Below, one piece after another: positions 57,701-64,000 of a stretch of 64,000 nucleotides of DNA. Position 1 is the stretch's first letter, and the number at the start of each line of letters is the position of its first letter. This DNA is from Mycteria americana (taxonomy: Eukaryota > Chordata > Aves > Ciconiiformes > Ciconiidae), in assembly GCF_035582795.1 (NCBI RefSeq), contig NC_134390.1, positions 1,019,560 to 1,083,559 on the forward strand. Direction: 5' to 3'. The notes under the pieces are model-generated. The model searched no databases. It was not told the DNA's origin and saw only the letters and a list, made by a program, of their open reading frames with translations. Both the position numbers and the translations under genes were made by a program.

Positions 57701-58260
57701 AAATGCACATGTGTAACTGTTTGACTGAGCAGCATAAATTATTCGCCAGCCACATCAGCTGCAAAAATAAAGGAGAAGAGGGGGGAAAAAAAATCAAACC
57801 GGGGGGAAAAAAAAAGCGCAATATAATACAAAATTGCATTGGTCTTTAATTTCATCACCTATAAATGAGAAAATATTGGCTCCCATACTAAAGTTTTATT
57901 CTTTGCTTATAAATATTATGTGGAATTTTCGTTGGATATCATAAAACCGAACGATTTCTATCAAACTGTTTTAAAAAGACCTATGCAGATAACACAAATA
58001 GAGGCAATAAAGTCGCAAATAGCTTTCCAGGGGAACCAAATGGCGTCTGAAGCCTACGGAAGCTTTTACTGTGCCGGGGAAGGGGCACACGAAATAGGAT
58101 TATGCACTTTTAGGCTTTTTCGGCCTAAGATATTGAAACTTGTCCCACTTGATGCGGAGAGAAGACCCGCAAGGCTCTTGAAAGTTAAGTCGAGGGGAAT
58201 TTTACAGCCCCGCTTTTGAAAATCTTTGGGAAAACAGGTTTGCAGACGTGAGAATATTTA
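57701..58260. promoter_or_regulatory. Complex block upstream of HOXC10, candidate conserved element
   Basis: About 550 bp of mostly repeat-free sequence lies 2.1-2.6 kb upstream of HOXC10. It holds AATTATTCGCC, GGCAATAAAGTCG (HOX13/CDX-like) and CAAATGGCGTC (YY1-like). A 99-codon frame (57920-58219) opens only from GTG and has no domain, so I read this as non-coding. Confidence 0.3.
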
Positions 58261-60039
58261 AGCAGGACTTTGCTCTAAACCGTTACAAATCACCCCAAAC
58301 GGTCAAGTTCCACTTTCTCTGCTCCAATGTACTTCTTTTTTTTTTCCACGATTTTGCTCCCTTTCCTTTCCCCCCCCTTCTTTTTCTTTTTCCCCCCTTT
58401 TCTTTTTTTCCCTCTTCTTTTTCTTTTTTCCTTCTTTCTCTTCCCCCCCCCCTCTTTTTTTTAATGAAAGGTGGCGTTTTCTTTTTGTTTCCCTTGAAAG
58501 TGACTCTGAACCCGTCTCTTTCTAATCGTAATGATCTTGAAATTCCGGGCTATCTCCCTTTTTATTTATTTATTCGCCATTGCCCTAATCCGCCGCTTCA
58601 CCTAAAATCAGAGTTCACCCACCAGCACTGCAACACGCCGGGGAAAATGATACAAAAAAACCCCAAACCTATAGAGCTTAATTACTACACGATTTAGAAA
58701 ATAATAAAGAAAATAAAGTTGAGGGGGAAGGCACGATAACCACCAAGGTTTCAATTCCGTCGTCTTTAAGGCATCAAATCTTGCTCGGAGATTTAAAATT
58801 TAAAAGCAAACAACAACTTGAGCTGCCATCGCAGCGAATCGCGCCACGAAAGAGGAGAGAGGAAATATTGGAGAGAAAAGTAACTTTCCTCGTGAAATCA
58901 CCCCAGGAAAAAAATAAAATAAAATAAAATAAAATCCGACCCAATCGGGAAAGTTCCAGTTTGCAAAGCCTTCTGCGTGATATTTAGTCACTCCCGGGTT
59001 GGATTTTTATTCCCCCCCCCCCCAGGAGATATTTCCCCGAGAGAAAGAGGGAGCAGACGGAGAGACAGACAGACAGACAGGAGGGGAGAAAACCCACCAC
59101 ACCACCGCACTGTTGCAGTTCGCCATCTGAAAGTCGCTCCCTTTTCACAAATTCGACCCCTTTTTTCCTCCCCACGAGGAATTATTAGTATTTTTTTGTT
59201 TTCCCCCCGCACACCACCACACATGCCATTTTAGCCCAGCAACTTAAGACAGTTCGGGAATGAAAGTGGTAATTAAAAAAAGCTGTCTTCGCAGAGCCAG
59301 GGAAGGCGAAGCTGCTTTGCTACGGGGAAAAAAAAAGGGGGGGAATAAAGCAAAACTAGGTTTTCATGGGCTTTTTCTTCATTAAAAAAGATGCTTGGGA
59401 AATATCCAACCTGCTCTAAGGAGCTTCGGGGTTTCGGGGAAATGCCTGGCTGAAGGGTCTCGGAATTATTCCCCATTTCCCCCCCCCCCCCCCTTCTCTT
59501 CCCCCATCTCTCTCGCAGCAGCAAAACCAAAGCAGCGCCGAGCGCATCACCCCACCGCACCCCTAAACCTCATCCAGCCCCCCCCAAAAAACCAAATAAT
59601 TTTGATAAGCGTAAAAATAACGCCAAGAAGAAGCAGCGCAGGAGCCGGCTGAGCCCAGAGGAGCTCAGCCTTGCTGGGGAGGGGGAGGACGGCGCAGCCG
59701 AGCGGAGGAAGGAGAGGGGGGGGGTCGCGGGTTGGGAGGCAACAATTAAAAATCTCAATCGGTTTTGGGGCGCAAAAAGACAATTCCGAGAAGGCGCGGA
59801 AAGAAGGGGGGGGGGGAAAGGTGTGTGTGTGAGTGTGTTGAGATTTCTTTAATTTAAATTTTACCCGCTGCCCCCTAAATTAAAAAAAAAAAAAGGGGGG
59901 GGATTTTTTTTTTAATTTTTTTTTTTAATTGGGTTTGTTGGGGTTTTTCCCCCACTCCCCCCCCCCTCCCTTCTTCCTTCGCCCCCTTTCCACGCGTGGC
60001 TCCGTTGGTAAACAAACGGGCGGGCGGGGAGCGGGGCTC
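58261..60039. other. HOXC10 upstream flank
   Basis: No gene is recognised. Pyrimidine-rich sequence (58325-58465), several C- and G-runs (59013, 59336, 59475, 59805) and A/T-runs near 59880-59930 dominate. A moderately CpG-rich stretch at 59520-59740 lacks a convincing ORF. Confidence 0.5.
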
Positions 60040-60315
60040 TGCCTTTGTTCAACGTGAAGGTCCCGGCCCGGTGCTGGCAGATGTCGCTGTTGCTCCACGG
60101 TGCCACTCCCGGTCCCGACAACTTGACCCCCGTGACGTCGTCCCCGTCTGAATCATCAAGGCCATTTTCAATCCTCATTGGCCTGGGCATCACGTGGGGG
60201 GGTGGAGGGGGGGAGAGCGATGCGTGGATAATTATGGTGCTTGATATTTTTTCCCCCTAAAAAAAAGATGTCAGCCCCTGGCTGGAGTATTCCTCCTTAA
60301 AAACCCTCTCTGAAA
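60040..60315 (+). promoter_or_regulatory. HOXC10 proximal promoter and 5' UTR
   Basis: ATTGG (CCAAT on the minus strand) at 60177-60181 and CACGTG at 60191-60196 lie 139 and 125 bp upstream of the ATG. A CRE-like CGTGACGTCG lies at about 60131. An ATG at 60268 opens a 10-codon ORF that stops at 60298-60300, just before the HOXC10 start at 60316. Confidence 0.6.
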
Positions 60316-61099
60316 ATGTCATGTCCCAACAATGTGACTTCTAACTCGTTTTTGATGGACTCGTTGGCCGGTACCTGTAGAGGGGAGAATTATTCCTCCA
60401 GCCAAGGGATGTACATGCAGCCTGGGAGCGATTTCAGCTGCGGAGTCATGAGGAACTGTGGAATTATCCCGTCTCTTTCCAAAAGGGACGAGGTGAATAG
60501 CGCTACCTTGTCTCTCAGCACCTATCCATCTTACCTTTCTCAGCTAGACACTTGGTGTGACCCCAAAAATACGTACAGGATCGAGCAACCTGTTGCAAGA
60601 CAGCTCCCATCCTGCTCCTTCCCAACCAATGTCAAGGAAGAGAATGTTTGCTGTATGTATAACGCTGACAAAAGAGCAAAAAATGCCACAGAGACAGCCC
60701 TCTACCCCAACCAAATGCCTGAGTCTTGCCTAAATGACCATGAAGTCCCCGTTCCTAGCTACTACCGAGCAAGCCAAGGTTACCCCTCCATGGAGAAGAC
60801 GTCAAACTGCAGCAATCCAAATGAGTTTGAGGCAAGTTTTGAATCCAGGGCGAGCCTGAACCCAAGGAATGAGCATCTGGAACCAGCACCACCACCTCCT
60901 CCACCTCCTCCGCCGCCCCCGGTGGCTAAAGTGAGTTTCCCCGAAAACACAAAAACAGATAATACTCAGAACACATCCACGAACGAAATTAAAACAGAAA
61001 AAAGCGCCCCAGCACCCAAAATAAGTCCTTCGGAAGCAGAGAAAGACCTGAATAAAAACACTGACACCAGCACTGACAATTCTGACAATGAAGCAAAAG
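60316..61099 (+). CDS. HOXC10: HOXC10 exon 1 (N-terminal region; gene runs off window)
   Basis: This encodes residues 1-261 plus one base of a group-10 AbdB-class Hox factor, nuclear, known for lumbar and hindlimb patterning. GMYMQPGSDFSCGVMRNCGI, PSLSKRDE, LSTYPSYLSQLDTW, VKEENVCCMYNADKRAK, EVPVPSYYRAS and NEIKTE match the human protein from memory. The exon ends TSDNSDNEAK-like (TDNSDNEAK) with a GTAAGG donor in phase 1, the position used in other HOXC10 genes. An 11-proline run (residues 192-202) stands where the human protein has a short Gly/Ser segment. The homeodomain exon lies beyond the right edge. The start at 60316 gives the family N-terminus (MSCPNNVT). Confidence 0.96.
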
Positions 61100-64000
61100 G
61101 TAAGGGAATCATTCATTACCAGTAGCTAATTTCAGCAATTAGTAATCATCCATAGCTAATAAGAGCAAGAGTAATGCGAATATGCAGTAATGTGCTCGCT
61201 GCCCTGCCAACTTCTCCTCCAGAAATTGGCACAGTAATGTTCTGTATTGTTGCTGTCTCTTGGAAAAAAAAAAATTCTTCCTAGAAATGCTGTTTGCTTG
61301 CGTTTTGTTGTTGTTTTTTTTTCTTTAAATCTATATTAGAGCTGAGAAAAAGGAGCAGAGAGCTCTTTGAGAACTCGTCCTCTCGCTGTTTATATGGAGA
61401 AAATGTGCGGTGCATGTGCTTATGCAAAGAAAATTTGGTCCTTGCCATCAGCGCTGCAGAATGTAAGAAGATGAGGTGGCTTTGCTCTGAAATCGCAGAG
61501 ACTTGGGGCTTGTTTGTTTGGGAGGGGTTGTTTTTGGGAGGGGGGTGTTGTGGTTTTGAAGGCAGACGAACCCTGATTTTTTTTTTTTTTTTTGTCGTTG
61601 TCCCTTCGTATTGCTTTCTATGCAAATGCTTTCTTTCCGTCTGCTAAAGCGAATTTGTCTTCTTTGGCTTCGCTCAGCGTTGAAGTGGGGTAAAAAAAAA
61701 GGGTCTAATTTGCAGTTACAAACACCTCGGGCTGGAGTTGTGCGCTGTGGCTCATTTCACTGCTTGGAAGCTCGTTGGGAGACTCAGGGAGGAAAAAGCT
61801 GCTGCTCTTCTTTTTTTTTTCTTCCTGGCGAATTGAGGTCTTTGCGAAGGCAAAAAAAAAAAAAAATTGTTTCTGTGTGTCGAGCAGATGTTTTAAGTTT
61901 GGGATTGTCTGAAAAGAGGCTTTCATTGAACGCATTTTATTTTCCCTGTAGAGGTTGCATATGGCTTGAAATCTACGTGTATGTGAATATTCGGGTTTGT
62001 TTCCCTCCTAATTTGAAGCTAGGTGGATTCAGAGGCTTCTTTCAGGTCAATAAGTGGGGAACCATGTGAAGGGATGGATTGAATTTCCCTAAAAAAGTTG
62101 GAGCGAGATTTCCTGGCTAGAAAATACTGCTCAGATCTAAGCAACGGCTTGCATGGGTTGCCTGTGGTATGTGGATTAAAATATCCGCCGTGTCTCAGGG
62201 TCTGTGCTATAATTAGGGCTCCAGCAGCAGAAGGGCGGCTGGGGTACGTGGCGTTGTATGTGCATGCAGGGCTGCATGCGTGTGGGTCGCGTGTGGACCC
62301 CCATGCACACACGCTTCGGGTCTGTGGCACCAGCAAAACCTCTCCTCCGGCGTTTCCCCCTCCAAAATTGGCCTTTTTAAAAGCAGAACCCAGAAACACT
62401 GCTTTTTTATTATTATTTTTTCTCTTTCTTTTTTCCCTTTTCTTTTTTTTTTTTACCATTCCGCATCCAAAGGGAAATGATATTATCTGACAGTTGCGTT
62501 ACAATTACACACACACACACACAAAAAAAAAAAAGCAAAGTCAAGGTTATCAAAACCCCTGCAAACTTATCTGCACAAAGCGCCTTCAACGTCCACGCCA
62601 AGAGAGGTTTTGGTGGGAGTTAACCCGAAAGAAAGATTATATTGGGTTGGATTTGTAACTGGGGCGGAAATAAAGAAGGAAATAAATACGGATAAAGGCT
62701 TTCTTTCGCTTCAGATGTGAAATGTAAAATGGGTGCGTGGAGAAAGACGTGGTTTCCCAGATTTTTTTGCGTTGTAAAAGGCGTTCCGTGTTGTTCGCAG
62801 CGTTTTCAAATGGTCAGATCTACTTTGGGGCGGATTTTGTTTGCTTCTCTTTCTGTTGCTTCCTTCTAAAATCTTTTATAGCTTCACTTTTCGTTTATGT
62901 TGAACCCGAATTTTTATTCGTGCGGAAGGTAAGAGCCCTTTCTCATGTAATTTAAGCGTTTGGAGGGTGATAGTGTTTCCAAGGGGATTTCCAGGGCTGG
63001 GTGGCATTAAAGGTTTTCTGCAAAACGCCAAAGTGGGTCCATGTCACACCAGCAAATTTGGAAGGTGCCTTGGGCTAAATCAGGTTTTTTTCTTTGAATT
63101 TCACGACTGCAGTGCCCAGGAGGTTGCTGGAATTGCAGGATCCGCTTTGCTTTTTCTTAGGGTTTAGGCAGAAATATTGGCCGGCTGCTGGTGCCAGGAT
63201 TTTCTCATGACCAAATTCAAAGCCCAAGTATTTGCTGTGTTTATTTATGTACGTGTGAAATACGTTTGCCTTTGCAAAGTGTATGTGTGCCTATCTATAC
63301 GAGTGTGTAGAGTGAGGAGAGTGTATATGGGATTACAATGACCTCCGAATTTACCTATATGTGCCCACACAGCTCATAAAGGCAAATCTATTTCATACAA
63401 CCCCGGCTCACGGAAAAGACACTTGACGGAAAAGGCTGCTCGGGGGGATCTCCAGGACGAGCGAAAACAGATTCTTTTCCCAAAAATAACACGTCTTTAG
63501 GCAAATATTTCAGCCTCTGAAGCCCAGATAACTTATTTTGGGGGGGGGGAGGTGGTAGAGGGTGACTTGGGGAAGCCCCAAGAGCTACGGAGGACTCAAA
63601 AAACCACATTTGCTGATCCCAGATCCATTTTAATTCGTGGTGTTTTAAGCCCTTCCATCCAGCCTAGTGAAGCCAGGAGGAATTCATATCGCGACATGCT
63701 CCAGCCCCCGCGGTGGGGGAGTGCGGAGCGGTGCGGTTGCTCCGCGGCTGAGAGGTGGAGGTGCGCGCTGCTACCACCAATTTACTCCCAGGCACCGAAT
63801 GGCTTAACCCCCCCCCTCGTACCTCTTCCGAACCTGCCCTTTCCTCCCTAAAACCCGCAGGAGAGCAAGTCACCCCAGCTCCCTTTTTTACCCGGAGGCG
63901 AGCTGCTTTCTCATTTAAAAATTGAAAAGAAAAAAAAATTAAAAAAAATTAAAAAAAAAAATCTATTTTAAAAAATTTTTTTCACCAAAGAAGCCGCTTC
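61100..64000 (+). other. HOXC10 intron 1 (5' part, at least 2.9 kb)
   Basis: The donor is GTAAGG. No homeodomain coding sequence occurs before the window ends, so the intron exceeds 2.9 kb. It contains T-runs (61577, 62443), A-runs (61853), a (CA)n at about 62508-62524 and a CpG-rich patch at 63690-63780. Complex stretches at 62620-63500 are repeat-poor. I see no alternative exon. Confidence 0.8.
62508..62534. repeat. (CA)n followed by A-run
   Basis: About nine CA copies followed by A12 lie in the HOXC10 intron. Confidence 0.85.

Noticed and set aside
61100-64000. Homeodomain exon of HOXC10
   Set aside because: Searched for WFQNRR-type coding sequence after the donor; none found, so exon 2 must lie beyond the window.
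48711-64000. miR-196a-2 or miR-615 hairpins
   Set aside because: These HOXC microRNAs lie between HOXC10 and HOXC9 and in HOXC5 respectively, outside this window; nothing resembling them was seen.

Overview
The window is the 5' (posterior) end of a vertebrate HOXC cluster, read in the direction of transcription. It contains complete two-exon HOXC13, HOXC12 and HOXC11 genes and exon 1 of HOXC10, all on the + strand and in the order found in tetrapods. Protein similarity to the human orthologues, judged from memory, is high. It is close to complete across the homeodomains and interspersed in the N-terminal halves. I infer an amniote, most likely a sauropsid and probably a bird. The reasons are a diverged, GC-rich HOXC13 N-terminus, very many homopolymer and simple-repeat tracts typical of microchromosomal DNA, and no mammalian SINE or LINE that I recognise. 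The species cannot be fixed from the sequence alone.

Layout. 1-12.6 kb is the 5' flank of the cluster; it has no gene I recognise, many low-complexity tracts and a few complex AT-rich blocks. HOXC13 occupies 12991-16091 (coding), with a candidate poly(A) signal at 16951. A 10.2-kb interval follows, with an 82-bp tandem repeat, a CRE/nuclear-receptor/forkhead motif cluster and a pyrimidine tract. HOXC12 is at 26336-27946. The next 18.6-kb interval is syntenic with mammalian HOTAIR and holds two dense CpG islands, a 495-bp purine tract and AT-rich blocks. HOXC11 is at 46498-48710. An 11.6-kb interval then carries a purine tract, a 400-bp minisatellite and a YY1-like site. HOXC10 exon 1 is at 60316-61099; its intron runs off the window, so its homeodomain exon is not present.

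How the genes work together. Each encodes a nuclear homeodomain transcription factor of the AbdB class (paralogue groups 13 to 10). In vertebrates these pattern the caudal trunk, tail, hindlimb and, for HOXC13, hair, feather or nail appendages. All four share one gene plan: a divergent exon 1, a phase-1 intron, and a short exon 2 carrying the homeodomain (seen directly for three, expected for HOXC10). All four proximal promoters carry a CACGTG box and a CCAAT or ATTGG box, which suggests common NF-Y/USF-type input.

The most interesting non-coding patterns are four. There is one 250-500-bp purine/pyrimidine-biased tract in each inter-Hox interval and another just upstream of HOXC13. Orphan CpG islands lie just past the ends of HOXC13 and HOXC12 and mid-way through the HOTAIR-syntenic interval. 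A CRE plus nuclear-receptor plus forkhead cluster sits beside one of the tracts. Short upstream ORFs lie at or near the start codons of HOXC13, HOXC12 and HOXC10. All non-coding functions are inferences from motif and composition.
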